A stretch of 64,000 bases of DNA, taken from Fistulifera solaris. Its lineage: Eukaryota > Bacillariophyta > Bacillariophyceae > Naviculales > Stauroneidaceae. Shown here one piece after another: positions 1-11,016 of the stretch. The stretch lies in NCBI GenBank assembly GCA_030295235.1, contig AP026144.1, positions 831,167 to 895,166 of the forward strand, given 5' to 3'. Numbering within the stretch: the stretch's first letter is position 1; each line of letters opens with the position of its first letter. The position numbers were made by a program, and so were the translations under genes. A model generated the notes under the pieces. The model was not told the DNA's origin, made no database searches, and worked only from the letters and a program-made list of their open reading frames with translations.

Positions 1-529
1 TATCCCAAATGAGTACTTTCCAAATGAAACTATTCGACAATCGAAACAATTGCAACAATCGTTGTAACACGACGAATGGTGCCTGTTGGGGATAATACAG
101 TTGGGCGGCTATCGGATCGTACTGTCCTCTTGCGTACGGTTCTTTGTTTTGTCGATAATCGGGTGCCGGAAAGGAGAGTGTATACAACAACGAAAGTGTC
201 GAGAGGATGGTAACAACCGCCCAAACGAAAGGTGATGCAGAGAACAAGGATGGCGGTGTCCACCCGGCAACGGGCAAATGATGGCTGAACCAGGAAACGA
301 AAACTTGTTGTTTCATCGAAAACAACAACTCATTGCTCGTTGACTCTCCCCAAAGAGGTGATACAGTTGTTTCTTGTAAACGATTCGTTAAACGTTCCCA
401 GGCTTCACTCGTTGTAGTTGTAGCGCGTAACTGTGTTGTAGGTCGTCGAATGGCCGATGAGGAAGGAACCAAGGCGTCTCCGTGTCGCTGCAACACAATG
501 AGTATGGTGGTAATCGCCAAGTGTCTCAT
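1..529 (-). CDS. ABC1/ADCK (UbiB-type) atypical kinase, N-terminal part only
   Basis: A reading frame opens with ATG at 529 and runs without a stop off the left edge of the window (176 codons visible). The first about 25 residues could be a targeting peptide, and a hydrophobic stretch lies near residues 100-117 (FVWAVVTILSTLSLLYTLSF). It is followed by YDPIAAQLYY and VVLQRLLQLFRLSNSF, which match the segment just before the kinase-like core in plastid and cyanobacterial ABC1/AarF proteins (YDP-x-A-I-x-x-Y, then a helix ending near the kinase start). Family members are atypical kinases or ATPases linked to quinone and isoprenoid lipid homeostasis. The catalytic core lies outside the window, so the assignment rests on this pre-domain signature alone. 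Divergent from the methyltransferase gene to the right. Confidence 0.6.
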   Translation of the reverse strand, partial: MRHLAITTILIVLQRHGDALVPSSSAIRRPTTQLRATTTTSEAWERLTNRLQETTVSPLWGESTSNELLFSMKQQVFVSWFSHHLPVAGWTPPSLFSASPFVWAVVTILSTLSLLYTLSFPAPDYRQNKEPYARGQYDPIAAQLYYPQQAPFVVLQRLLQLFRLSNSFIWKVLIWD

Positions 530-1519
530 GACGGTTCAATCTTGCTGTTTATAGTAATACTGGCTTAGTAAACCTTTCACAACTCACAACACATAAGATG
601 GTTGGATTGTATTATTTGTACTTGTAGTTGCCTGTGATAGGTGTTTGCTCGTCTGCTTTGTTGGCTTTCTCGTTCGATCGTTCTTTATATTTTTTAAGCA
701 ATCAAAAGCCATTGGCATTCTCAAGAGTGACGTTCCCATACAGCTTAGCTTTATAGTCGAATTCTACGCCACGTCGGAGAGCAACTCATCAGTTCCGCCG
801 TGCGCCTGTGTCAGAGCTTGGTCTGTACGTATTTCCGAAGAGAATGACATGATTTAGACGGGACTGGATCGCCGGTTCCTTTTTATTCCTCTGATGGTCC
901 TATTGATCACACTGCAAGCATTTCCTTGTTGCATAGAAAAGATCACCAACAACTTTGACTACTACAGCTGCTTGAGTAATAGAACGAGAGAGATATACTG
1001 TCAGTGGATCGGGATTATTATGTTGTGGATTGGTGTGATGAATTCAATTGTTTGCAGTCACTAACATGGCCTCAAGACTCAACATTTGGTTAAGAGTTAC
1101 TAACATGAACCTATGAACCTTTAGAGACTTCTGACAATTCGTTTAGGCTACTCGGCTGGCGAATCATTTCCTTGTTATATAGTTTGGGCGATCCTTGATC
1201 CTTGATTGTCCTCTTCGTCTGTCCGTCCTACCACTCGGGAATGGCGGCCGCGACTTAATTTTCCTCCGTTCGATCGTCTCGCGTTTTCTTTTTTTTTTTC
1301 TCTCTCGTTTTTTTTAGCAAAACAACTTTTCGTCCACAATAATAACAATTAACAATAATAATAAGCTGAAAAGGACATTCATATTTCCTACTGCGTCGCA
1401 AGTAAAACACAGCCTAACCAGATTTCAGAAAAGTAACAGCGACCTCAACACAAGGGCTCTTCCGCGAAAATGCTTCACAAAAGGACCGCTTTCTCGTTTC
1501 GTCGACTTTCACTAGCATC
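530..1519. other. Divergent intergenic region
   Basis: About 1 kb between two divergently transcribed genes, so it should hold both promoters. There is a T-rich stretch near 1289-1315 and short ORFs with no coding character. Nothing else seen. Confidence 0.5.
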
Positions 1520-2542
1520 ATGTTGGTCTTATCATCACTTTCTCGAGTTCATTCCTTCATCATTACTCCATCAATGACAACACCTTTTAAGAATCGAGGC
1601 TTGTTTCGATTACTGGCTACATCTTCTCCTTCTTCGTCGACTACAACTATTACAAACAACAATGAATTAGAATGGGAAACCTTTGAATTCAGTCGCAAAC
1701 CGAAATCGGATGCACGCTTTTTCCAACAAAACGCAGACGATGAAGATAAACAACAATCACAAAACAACAGCAATCCTTCGATAAATAAACAACAATTATG
1801 GCAATCACTTTCTTTGACACAAGTCCAAAACTCCATTGCCACTTTGTTGCCGTACGTACGACCCGCCCGCGTTGAACGCATTCAATCCGTCTTGGCAAAA
1901 GGACCCAAAATGTTCGTTTCTTGTTTGAAAATCCCGCCAATCCCTCCAATGTCTTTTGCCTGTTTGCGGACGTTGGATTCCTTCGGCATCCAATACGCCG
2001 ATGTATTCTTACAGCCGTCTCTGTATCAAGGAACCATGGCATTGTCACAAAAGAAGGGTGTCAAAACGGCCATGGGGAGTGCGCAATGGATGACCTTGCA
2101 ACAATACATTATTCAACAAGATGCGACTTTAACTTCGACACTTGAAAAGTACAAACAACAACACAACTGTCGCATCTACGCTTCCTGTTTGTCACCGGAC
2201 GCGAAAGATATTCGTGAGATTGTGTGGCCTTCCGATCAAACGATCTGTATTGTCATGGGCAATGAAGAACGTGGAATTACGACCGAAATGAGGCATGCCG
2301 CCGATGAACTCTTTACGCTGCCGATGGTGGGATTTGCGGAATCCTTCAATTTATCGGTGGCGACCGCGATTGCGTGTGCGCATTTGAGTACCCAACCCAA
2401 TCTGTTGCGTCCCAATTTGAGTGAACACCAACAACAATTGTTGTTACTGCAAGGATTGATTCATTCGATTCCCCAAAAACGCATGAGTAAGGCCTTGTTG
2501 AAACAAGCGGGCATTGAATTGCCGCATGATTTGTTGGGATAA
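1520..2542 (+). CDS. SpoU/TrmH-family RNA 2'-O-methyltransferase
   Basis: Encodes about 340 aa. The C-terminal half carries the SPOUT knot signature: CIVMGNEERGIT (motif 2) and LPMVGFAESFNLSVATAIA (motif 3), the SAM-binding loops of tRNA/rRNA ribose 2'-O-methyltransferases. Motif 1 is garbled in the printed frame but appears in the +1 frame as LFENPANPSNV, followed in the original frame by FACLRTLDSFGI. One A seems missing in the run 1897-1900 and one T extra in the run 1954-1957; the two changes cancel, so the ORF looks intact. The N-terminal about 100 residues are Ser/Asn/Gln-rich with a possible organelle-targeting start (MLVLSSLSRVHSF). The substrate (tRNA Gm18 or an rRNA) cannot be told from sequence. 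Convergent with the next gene, 95 bp away. Confidence 0.85.
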   Translation: MLVLSSLSRVHSFIITPSMTTPFKNRGLFRLLATSSPSSSTTTITNNNELEWETFEFSRKPKSDARFFQQNADDEDKQQSQNNSNPSINKQQLWQSLSLTQVQNSIATLLPYVRPARVERIQSVLAKGPKMFVSCLKIPPIPPMSFACLRTLDSFGIQYADVFLQPSLYQGTMALSQKKGVKTAMGSAQWMTLQQYIIQQDATLTSTLEKYKQQHNCRIYASCLSPDAKDIREIVWPSDQTICIVMGNEERGITTEMRHAADELFTLPMVGFAESFNLSVATAIACAHLSTQPNLLRPNLSEHQQQLLLLQGLIHSIPQKRMSKALLKQAGIELPHDLLG

Positions 2543-2637
2543 CCCATAGTGCAATCATAATTTTAGAAAAATGAGTATAGTATAACAAGCTAACAAGGTT
2601 CAAATTAAAATGACAAGCAAACAATACTCTATTTTTC

Positions 2638-5049
2638 CTAACTTCGTTCCTTCATGGTTTCAAAGTGCGGAATCACGATCCCCAAACGTTGAGCAAGTAC
2701 TGCCATTTCCGGATCCATCGGTGGTGGGCCACAATACGTCGGAAGTATCGGTTGACCCCGAGCGTTTCGAGGAAACAAGGCGTCGCCCCAGGGTAGTTCT
2801 GGAATGCGAGTGTTGGCAGCCGTGTGTGTTTCCTCTTCCATACTCGACGTTCTGTTCACCAAAGTTCCGACCGATGGTAGTTTCTTTCTCCGTCTTTGTC
2901 CCGACGAAGAATGCGGATTCCATATTAAACGACGTGTCGGTGGAGGTGGTGCTAGAGGAATGTCGGAACGCTCCAAATGAACGGGGAGATCAGCGTTTGC
3001 TAATGTCACTTGCTGTGCCTGTTGACGTGCCTTCCACCATTGCTCCAATTCGGTCGCAGCCTCTTGCAATGTTGCGGGATCGTAAACATTCTCCTCATCC
3101 TCATCAGTCATCGGAGAATTGTGCGCCTGCAGCGACTGTGCCAGACCAATCGCTTCGCGCAAGGCAGACTGTGCTATTTCATAATACGATTGCGACACCG
3201 TGGTCGATTCATGTCGGTTGCTGTGTTCCTGATGTAGTGCTTGACGGAACATATCCGCACATACCACGCATGCCATGATGCATTCCTCTACTAATGCACG
3301 ATAGTGTTCATTGTCCTCCTGCTTGGCGCCCTGAAGTTTGAATAAACACGAGGCCGCATCCTTCCAACAAGATTGTGCCTTTTCCCGACGGTGCAAATGC
3401 CAATGGGCTACACCACGCCAACGCATTGTCAACGAATACAATTGCCACGCTTGCAGTTCGTGCTGTAACAATGATTCCTCCTTCGACGGCATTTGTTGTT
3501 GAATCATTTGCAGCAACTGATCCACCGCGGTCGTTGGCAATTGCTGAACGGCGGCACGATATTTCTGTTGTTCCACCAAGACAATTCCCATATTCGTTTG
3601 AGCTTGTCCCAATACCAGGCATAAAACTCGTTGATAAAAAGTCTCGGTCTCCTGCAAACTGCTTTGCGATTGAACGATCATGGTGTGTGCCAACTGAAAC
3701 ATTCGATACGCTTGTTGGAGGTGAAATTCCTGACGCTTATTCGCCGGATACCACAACGACTGATTTCCCACGTCCATGGCGAGTTGACGGACATGTTCTC
3801 GCGCATTCCACAACAAATCATCGTCGTCGGCTTGATGTTGTAATAAATGTTCCAAGACTTGCCGCGATCGTTGCAATCGCACTTTGGTCAGTTCCAAGCG
3901 TTCTTCCGCGTCTTCGTAGTCTTCTTCCAACACACGGCGATCCTGATCAATCCGTTCTCCTTCGCGACGCGTTTGTTGTTCTTCGGCTTGCACAAAATCA
4001 TGCGAGGCTTCCAATTGTGTCACATTGACTCCAAATTGTTGTTTCAATTCCCGAATCGATGTTTCTGGATCGCCGGGTGATGACGAAGTGTCTTGGTGGT
4101 GAATGCGGACTTTCAAGGCATTTGTGGGTTCGTCCTTTTCTTCTTCTTCTTCATCTTCTTCTTCCTCGAGAACGATGCGTCGTCGTTTCGTCTTGGTAGC
4201 GTTGTTGCTTTTGTTGACGGCGATGGACTTACACCACGTCCGGAACGCGGGTTCCCAATCCTGCGGTGTTTGCCACTGCAAGGGCAATACCTCTTCATTG
4301 GACTGCTGCAGACGCTGCCAATGATAGGTTGTGCCGTGCCATTTCACTTTCAATTGTTCCAATTTATCGGTAAATACCATTTTTTGTACGTGAGCTTGAC
4401 AGTGGTGTTGCAACTGATCTGGTAAGAGGCGAGTTTGCCATTCCATAAAACGTTGTTGCAATTGTTGTTGTTCATGTTCCAATTGATTCCAAAATTGCTC
4501 CAGAATCGGAAATCGTTCGAGCGTACATTCCCACCACCATTGGGGGGACGATTTATTGTGTATCGCCTTATTGTAACGCACCACTAAACCATTCGTCGGA
4601 TCATTCCATTCATCCCAACTGGTACCATTATAAATGCCTTGATGATGATACGTATGAGACGATTGTGGTAAATGACTCGGAAAGGGATATGTACTACGTT
4701 GATCTTTTTTACTACGACATTCTCCCGAAATAGTAAAAATCAATCCATCGTGCAATCGGACAAGATAATAAAACAATTGTGGTAACCAGTGATTAAGTTG
4801 TGTTGAATCATCATGTTGCAGCATTTGTGGGAATATGGTATATTGCAAACAATCTAATCCAGCGTATAACGCTTGATGCAATTGAGGTAAAGTGCGACAA
4901 CAGTGCACCATGTGGTGTTGCAGTGCGGCCGGGCCCGGATGTTTTTGGAAGACAAGTTGCAAGGCTGCTACGGCGGAATCGATCATATCACACGACAACA
5001 ATCGTCGTGGATTGTTATTATTATTGTTATTATTATTATGTGATGGCAT
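2638..5049 (-). CDS. Orphan 803-aa protein with central acidic and coiled-coil segments
   Basis: A single uninterrupted ORF of 803 codons, the longest clean frame in the window. It starts with a poly-Asn run (residues 5-13), has a Trp/Gln-rich N-terminal third, an acidic Glu/Asp run near residue 300, a Glu/Gln/Arg-rich coiled-coil-like stretch (about 345-410), then a helical Gln/Leu/Ala-rich region that could be a TPR-like solenoid. The C-terminus contains RLIWNPHSS and a Pro-rich PELPWGDALFPRN segment. No catalytic motif was recognised. The start was chosen as the first ATG; MIDSAVAALQ at residue 22 is an alternative. Low-complexity Gln/Asn/Glu runs like these recur in other genes here. Function unknown. 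Confidence 0.75.
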   Translation of the reverse strand: MPSHNNNNNNNNNPRRLLSCDMIDSAVAALQLVFQKHPGPAALQHHMVHCCRTLPQLHQALYAGLDCLQYTIFPQMLQHDDSTQLNHWLPQLFYYLVRLHDGLIFTISGECRSKKDQRSTYPFPSHLPQSSHTYHHQGIYNGTSWDEWNDPTNGLVVRYNKAIHNKSSPQWWWECTLERFPILEQFWNQLEHEQQQLQQRFMEWQTRLLPDQLQHHCQAHVQKMVFTDKLEQLKVKWHGTTYHWQRLQQSNEEVLPLQWQTPQDWEPAFRTWCKSIAVNKSNNATKTKRRRIVLEEEEDEEEEEKDEPTNALKVRIHHQDTSSSPGDPETSIRELKQQFGVNVTQLEASHDFVQAEEQQTRREGERIDQDRRVLEEDYEDAEERLELTKVRLQRSRQVLEHLLQHQADDDDLLWNAREHVRQLAMDVGNQSLWYPANKRQEFHLQQAYRMFQLAHTMIVQSQSSLQETETFYQRVLCLVLGQAQTNMGIVLVEQQKYRAAVQQLPTTAVDQLLQMIQQQMPSKEESLLQHELQAWQLYSLTMRWRGVAHWHLHRREKAQSCWKDAASCLFKLQGAKQEDNEHYRALVEECIMACVVCADMFRQALHQEHSNRHESTTVSQSYYEIAQSALREAIGLAQSLQAHNSPMTDEDEENVYDPATLQEAATELEQWWKARQQAQQVTLANADLPVHLERSDIPLAPPPPTRRLIWNPHSSSGQRRRKKLPSVGTLVNRTSSMEEETHTAANTRIPELPWGDALFPRNARGQPILPTYCGPPPMDPEMAVLAQRLGIVIPHFETMKERS

Positions 5050-5483
5050 ATTGTTGAGTGGAAGAAGAAGTGTAAGAATCGATTAAAGAATGAAGAATAG
5101 GAGAAAGAATGAAAGAAAGAAAGGAACGGCAATTACAAGTATTTATAATATTACAATGAACAAGAAAATAAAAAAATACCGTAATAATCAATCATCATCG
5201 AATGGCGTGTGGCTTCCTTTTCGAATGCCCTGCTCTGACTTACAACGGAAATGGGGTTTCCGTTGAAAAATCCGTTGTGGACGTGACGCGCGCGAAGCGG
5301 ACGGCGTAGAGACCAACAACTACAATAACAATAACAATACCAGGTAACAATAACAAAAATGCGATGAGCCGTCCTATTACCTGTATTTTCCTTCCTTCCT
5401 TCATTCCTTCATTCGTTTCGTTTTTTTCAAATTCCATCCTTCTGAATACAATCAATCCTCTACTTTCATCGAACCAGCAAAGT
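5050..5483. other. Divergent intergenic region
   Basis: Lies between the divergent genes at 5049 (-) and 5484 (+). Purine-rich on the left (GAAAGAAAG near 5103-5125), CTTCCTTCCTTCATT near 5390. It probably holds both promoters. An in-frame upstream ATG at 5364 could extend the right-hand gene by 40 codons. Confidence 0.4.
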
Positions 5484-6933
5484 ATGCTACAATCATCTTT
5501 ACAACGATGGGCGTACGAAATCAGTCACAATTTCAATGTCGGTACGTTCGAAGAATCACAGATGTCCTTATTTGATTCATTAATAAAAAATAAATCATCC
5601 TCCTCTTCGTTTTACCTTTCTCACTTTCTTCGTCGACAACTCTAGAACAACTACTCCAAGAACAAGAAGATCGTGTGCAACAATTGGAATATAATCTACA
5701 ACAGCAACAGCAACAACTACAACAGCAACAACTACCATTCAAACATCGACTAGCGTCATTTCTCGAAATCGAACAAGAACAGCAACGAAAAATGGAAAGC
5801 ATCATTCTGTTGTTGACACAACAACAACGAGCCGTAATGCAGAAAGAAACTACTACTTCTACGACGACGACGACAACCAGCAATCCTCTAACATTATCAC
5901 GACCCAAACCGTGTCCCGAATCACTCCTCTATGATTCCGTATTGCAAGATCAAAAGTTACAGCAAAAGAATAAGGAAGAGAAGGAAAATCATCGACATCA
6001 ACATCGACATAAACACCGAAAGAGTAGTACTACAAAGTCATTCAAGACGCCATCGAAACAGGAAATAAAGACGACAGTAACAAAAAGGAGACTTCAAAGA
6101 ACACCAATGGCAGGGAAGAAGAAACAAAAGAGAATAGTGGTATAAAAACGACTCGGGAGGAAAGTACACTGCCGACTCGATCATCGACTGTGGACACGAA
6201 ACGAGCTTCATCAATCCAAGTGGCGTTGCAACAATTGGATGAATCCATGGCTTCACTCTTATTAACAAATCGATCGTCCTTGGTGGAACATCAACATTCG
6301 AAACAACAACAACAGCACAGTGCGGCTTCGCGTACATCATCCACGCAATCATCATCATCATCATCGACATCGGAGGAGGCACCATCGACCGTTGTGGCGT
6401 CTCGCTGGAATGTGACCGAAGATGATTCGGCCCTCTATTGTCCTACCCTAGTGCCCGGTCATCAAAGCCAACCAAATGGTTCGGCAGTCCGACGACCTTC
6501 CAACATTCAAGTGGTGGAGGAGGATGAACGTAACCATGGGCTGGACCTCCAATTGACGATCGATGAAGAAGACGATGACGATGATTATGACCACTTGCAA
6601 CTATTGACCACGTGTGATTTGGATCAAAAGTATCATCTCGAACCCGACGTGTCAAAGCCACACGGCTTTCGTGTCGTACCCAACGATAGTACGACGACTC
6701 CCAGGAATCAGACCACAACGGTCGCATGCACAAAAAGTACCGTCAAAACGACTAATTATCATCCGCCGACAACGACACATTCGAATGGATCGGCTCGCCA
6801 GACGACAGAACAACTTTCGTCCAATACACCGATGCGTTTGTTGCAACACGAAATGCAACAACACCATTCGGATGCTACGCTGTTGCTGCATCAAACTATA
6901 TCATCTTCGCAGTTTCATTCTCACAACAGTCAT

Positions 6934-6965
<32 letters not shown>

Positions 6966-7329
6966 CGACGACGACGACGAGAATGCTTCACAAAGTACGC
7001 AGCATTCGTCGAGCACTTCGAACAACAATTGTTCGTTGTTTCAAGATACGTCGCAAGATCACACTCGATTGCCTCTCATTACGGAACAAGAATATAGTGC
7101 CGCACCCCGAATTGTACAAATGCAAATGAGTTGGGATGACATGAATCAAGCCATTGAAAAATGGAATCAAACCAATGTGGTGACGCCCATTCCGTATGAA
7201 GATGCCTTGGAAATATGGAACAGCGACGCGACACCGAATCGCGTCGTTTTAATGAGTTTGTGTCATTTTCGACGACTGTGGTTGAAATCGCAAGAGGATG
7301 GAAAAATGTGGTTTGATGTTTGTTTGTGA
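5484..7329 (+). CDS. Orphan Gln-, Ser/Thr- and Asp-rich protein, one intron, one probable frame error
   Basis: Exon 1 is 5484-5541 (MLQSSLQRWAYEISHNFNV) and ends at a GTACGT donor. The intron 5542-5645 (104 nt) ends in CTCTAG, and exon 2 joins in phase as V-EQLLQEQEDRVQQLEYN. Gln-rich coiled coil follows, then a basic His/Lys/Arg stretch. That frame stops at 6143, but a neighbouring frame is open from 6028 to 7329. A single missing base between about 6028 and 6143 would join them into one protein of about 600 aa. The second part has an Asp/Glu run near 6935-6980 and a better-ordered C-terminus (MNQAIEKWNQ, LMSLCHFRRLWLKSQEDG). No known domain. The halves could be separate genes, but the second has no good ATG. 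Confidence 0.55.
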
Positions 7330-7448
7330 AACTAAACGAATAAAATTTATTTTGGCAATACAAATAATGACTAGATCAACATTCTTATTAAACTTTGGCC
7401 TCACGTCGAGAACTCATTACAAGCAACAGCGTTTCTTTTCTGCCCATC

Positions 7449-8341
7449 TCACACATCCGCCTTGCTGCGTTTCGCGGGAACCGTGGGAAGCGACAAGAAC
7501 AAATCGCGTTTGCGTTGGGCAATTTCTTCGTCTGGAATAACCCCTTCAAACTCTTTGAGTAGTTCCAAATGTTCACGTACTTCTTGTACCGTCAATCGCT
7601 TTTCCTCTTCTTCTTCGACCACTACTTTCTTGGAAGGCGATGGCTTGATCACCGCCGAGTCGGGCACTTCACTGCGTTCCTTTTTGCGCAGTTCTTGCAA
7701 GTTTACCATCAAAACCGGGGCCGGAAAGTTCGTATCGAGTTGATCTCCTTGATAGTACAGACGAAAGGTCAACATGACGTGATTATTGGCGTGTTCCCAC
7801 ATGGGTGGAGTCGGTCTACCACGGTGACTTCCATCCGATCGAGATTCCTGTACGCGGAAAGAGAGACAGGGAGAGGGAAGTGTTTGAGTGCGCTGTAGAA
7901 AATTTGCAATATTCCGAAAGATTAAGTTTATACGTACAAACAAATAATGCGCCAATCGATCTACCGCTTCTTCGTGAGACCGTCCCGTTACCCAGAATGG
8001 TTTGATTTGTTGCGCCAATTGTTCCAATTCTTGTTGCAATCCCCGATGTCGGGTAATGGCGGCCGTCCCATCGAGAGGTGCTTGACTCGACATGGTCCGG
8101 TACATGATTTCCGCACTCTGATGCGGCAACAAGACCCCTCGTCGACCAATTGCTTCAACAGATGAGTACACTGTTCGAGATACGCCGCTTTCCGCTGAAA
8201 CGGACGCAAGGTATTCATGCAGGGTTCTACGCCCCGAAAGGCTTCGTACAAGACGACCGATTGCACACTACGACGCATTTGGTCGACATAGCCTCCGGGA
8301 CCAAGAGCGTGTCGTAAACGAGAAATCCACGTGTCGGGCAT
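7449..8341 (-). CDS. Orphan 267-aa protein with a 90-nt in-frame intron and one frame error
   Basis: Starts at 8341 (MPDTWISRLRHALGPGGYVD). The frame breaks at a C-run on the plus strand, 8135-8138; one more base there joins LLKQLVDEG to VLLPHQSAEIMYRTM. A 90-nt intron (7937-7848, donor GTACGT, acceptor CGTACAG) sits in phase 0 and has no stop, so unspliced mRNA would simply add 30 residues. Splicing joins DRLAHYLF to ESRSDGSHRG. With both corrections the product is 267 aa. It is helical, with a Lys/Glu-rich segment near the C-terminus (VVVEEEEEKRLTVQEVREHL) and ends SKADV. Family not recognised. Convergent with the gene to the left. Confidence 0.6.
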
Positions 8342-10495
8342 GATCGATAAATGGAGTGTGTTGGTGTTGATAAGGCTGCCTCCTTCAGTTAAGAAACTGA
8401 CCGAAGGGAGGATGCAGGGTACGAAAGAGCAGAGAATGCATATCAGTCAATTGTTACAAAGAAGCAAGATGCATTCAGTCAATCACAAATGCAAAACAGG
8501 ATCTTTATCGACAAAAGGCTTCATCACGAAAACGAGCAAAGCATAGCACCGCTTCTGCAGCGTCATCGCTATTATGAAAGATAATGGGATGATTGTCCAC
8601 TGTTTCTTCTGTTAATGTAAGGTAGGATCCCGATGATGATATCATTGTGTCTTGTGTTTCATCATTGGAAGCAAGTTTATGATAAATATCGAAAATGCAC
8701 GTCTCTCATCGTTTTCTTGATTTTCACTTACCTCAATTTGGGAGTTTCGCTTGGCAAAATGAGGCTACGGCTGTTTTTGCGAATTGCAAAGCCAAAAAAA
8801 TAAAAAGGATCGAATGCAACGCACGCGCACGCCGGCAGGGACGCGCCGCCCTGTAGAGTGTGTACGTAAACGCTACGTAGAGAGTGAAAACGGGTGTGAC
8901 GAAAACGAATGTACTTGTACTTCTAACGGTTACGGAGTAATTTGGATACGCAGCATGACGTACGTGAATTCGTCGTTTCCTAAGAAAAAGCGCACCGGTA
9001 CTGGTGTGTACGGTCGGACAGTGGCTTCAAAAATTCCATTTTCTTTCTCTCTTATTTCCGAGGACTCCTCCTGTCATTTTTCTTGTGTTTCCTTTCTTTT
9101 CATTTGCCGCAAAAAATGATGATGTAGAAACAAAAGGTATTCTTCTTCGTTATTCACTTGAACGAATGCTTAACCCTAAAGAAAACAGCGTCTTTTCTGG
9201 ATAAATTACTTCTTTCGGAAGACAATTGACGCAAGAACGTCTCGCCGCGTTTTCGGCCCTTTTGAACGAGCGAGAGGGCTTCGCTGTGGGCTTTGCAAAC
9301 CGAATAACCCGGAACAGCGAGATGCTCATACGTATACCTTGCAATCCAATACGATCCAAAAATTCCGAAACATCACGCTTCTTTCGTACCATCGCACAAT
9401 CCATTAAGCTGTGGGAGAACCGGACGACAAATTCGAGAAGACAGCTTATTCGCTGGATGTTATGGAAGGGTCATGCTTTGATGAGGACATCGCGGCGCCC
9501 GTGATATTGCTCCGATCATGATGTTTTTGAGATGCTTGTTGGAGGCATAGCGTGGTTATTCTTTGCCAGGACACTTTCATCCGAACGAATCCTCTATGCC
9601 TCGCGCCGTAATCATGAGAGGAGCGATTGTTGACGTCCTGGTGTCGTGGAGGGAGAAGAATGGGACCACCATTAACGAGTGTTCTACCCTAACGTGCTGG
9701 ACCCTTATTGCAATCAATCATCGAGAACAATCCTATCACGAATGCTGCGAGATGGGCAAAAGGGAGTTGATACGTTTCCAACATACACTCATACTCAGAA
9801 CGCTCTCCGCAATGTGCGGAACACTAAAAGTTTGGCCCCACAAGGTATCGAGGAGGACCCCGCAGAGTATGCTGGCGTGAGAACAAGTGTATGCAATTGT
9901 TTGGATAGTAACGAAACAGAAAACAACGTAGACAATGGTGTTAACTATACCTTCGGCGTAATTTCTAAAACCGAGAATTATCTTTCTTTTGAGAATACGG
10001 ATCAACACTTTGTGAAGAGAATGCATCTTGTAGATGCTAGCTACCAAGTCTCGTCAGCCTGCGGGACGCAATCGTCATAGTTCTTGACGGCACAACGGGT
10101 TATCGCTGTTTTTGCCTCTTATATTCGTTTGTATTTCGCACTGGTCCACTAGCAAAAGTTTGTGATGGGCGGGAGTACATTTGACTTGCTCTCTGTGTGA
10201 ATTATCTCTGTGTTGTATTTATCGATTCAGCCAGCCGATAGGCGTCGTGATTTGTGGCATGGGTGAGAGGAACCAAAGGAGTATATGAAACAGGGATGAA
10301 CGACCGAATGAATCGCAAATACACCCGCACATATTCCTCACGGATACATGGGAACGAACGAACGAACGACCGAACGCCTAATAATCGTCTTACAAATTCA
10401 GGCTTTATTATTCCTAAAAGGTTAACGCTTCGCCGAACTGCAGTAACTAGCTGAAACATGACAACGAAGACGGTCTTTATTCCTAGTCTTAGTAT
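8342..10495. other. Gene-poor stretch
   Basis: About 2.15 kb without a convincing gene. Several ORFs of 60-133 codons exist (for example 9226-9504 and 9679-10080 on the plus strand), but adjacent frames show interrupted pieces with no recognisable domain. They may be remnants of an old element or gene. A short GAACGAACGAACGAC repeat lies near 10351-10369. Confidence 0.4.
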
Positions 10496-11016
10496 TTACT
10501 TTGTGAATTTACGTTCACCTGCTCGACTCAAACGACGCTGAAGTTGATGATGAGATTCTAAAAATAGAGAAAAGTATTAGAGTCGTCGAACATTTAGTAT
10601 GGTATGATACATCGACAGAAGAAACAATAAACACAGAAATACGTACCACGCCCTTCAGCTTTGGCTCGTTTCGCTTCGACCGCCGCACCTGCTCGCATAC
10701 CCGCAAAGGGATCCGTCGGTCGACTTTTGAGTTTCTTTTGTTCCATGAGTTCCACAATGGCACTGTACGCACGGCAACTGGCGGGCAGATCATCAATGTT
10801 GTTGGTATTTTCCGATAGTTTGCGGCAAGCTTTTTCAAAAATGATTCGTTATGGATGATGATGATAATGATGAAAATGAATAGTGATCAAATTGAGCATT
10901 ATGTGTTGAGAGAGGTATCGTAGCAAGAATACACGCAATAGACGATTCGTATCTCTCTCGTACTTACTTTCGTACGAAACCTTGGTTTCCTTCTTGTTCG
11001 CATTTGGTGCCACCAT
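10496..11016 (-). CDS. Small conserved protein with RPTDPFAGM motif, three exons (family A)
   Basis: Three exons: 11016-10968, 10829-10647 and 10557-10496, giving 97 aa. Intron 1 (10967-10830) has a GTAAGT donor; intron 2 (10646-10558) has GTACGT and ends TTTTTAG. Exon 2 encodes ETCRKLSENTNNIDDLPASC, followed a little later by SRPTDPFAGMRAGAAVEAKR; exon 3 encodes ESHHQLQRRLSRAGERKFTK. The same layout, intron positions and core motif occur in the gene at 39419-39949, so this is a real two-member gene family. Function unknown; the product is small, basic at the C-terminus, and lacks a signal peptide or membrane segment. Confidence 0.75.

Noticed and set aside
5364-5483. Upstream in-frame ATG extending the 5484 gene
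   Set aside because: The extension is Phe/Ser/Pro-rich without clear coding character; kept only as an alternative start.
9226-10080. Plus-strand ORFs with long partly open frames
   Set aside because: Frames are interrupted, no domain or conserved motif could be recognised, and no simple one-base repair gives a convincing protein.
10254-10459. Short ORFs around a GAACGAAC repeat
   Set aside because: Driven by the simple repeat; no further support.
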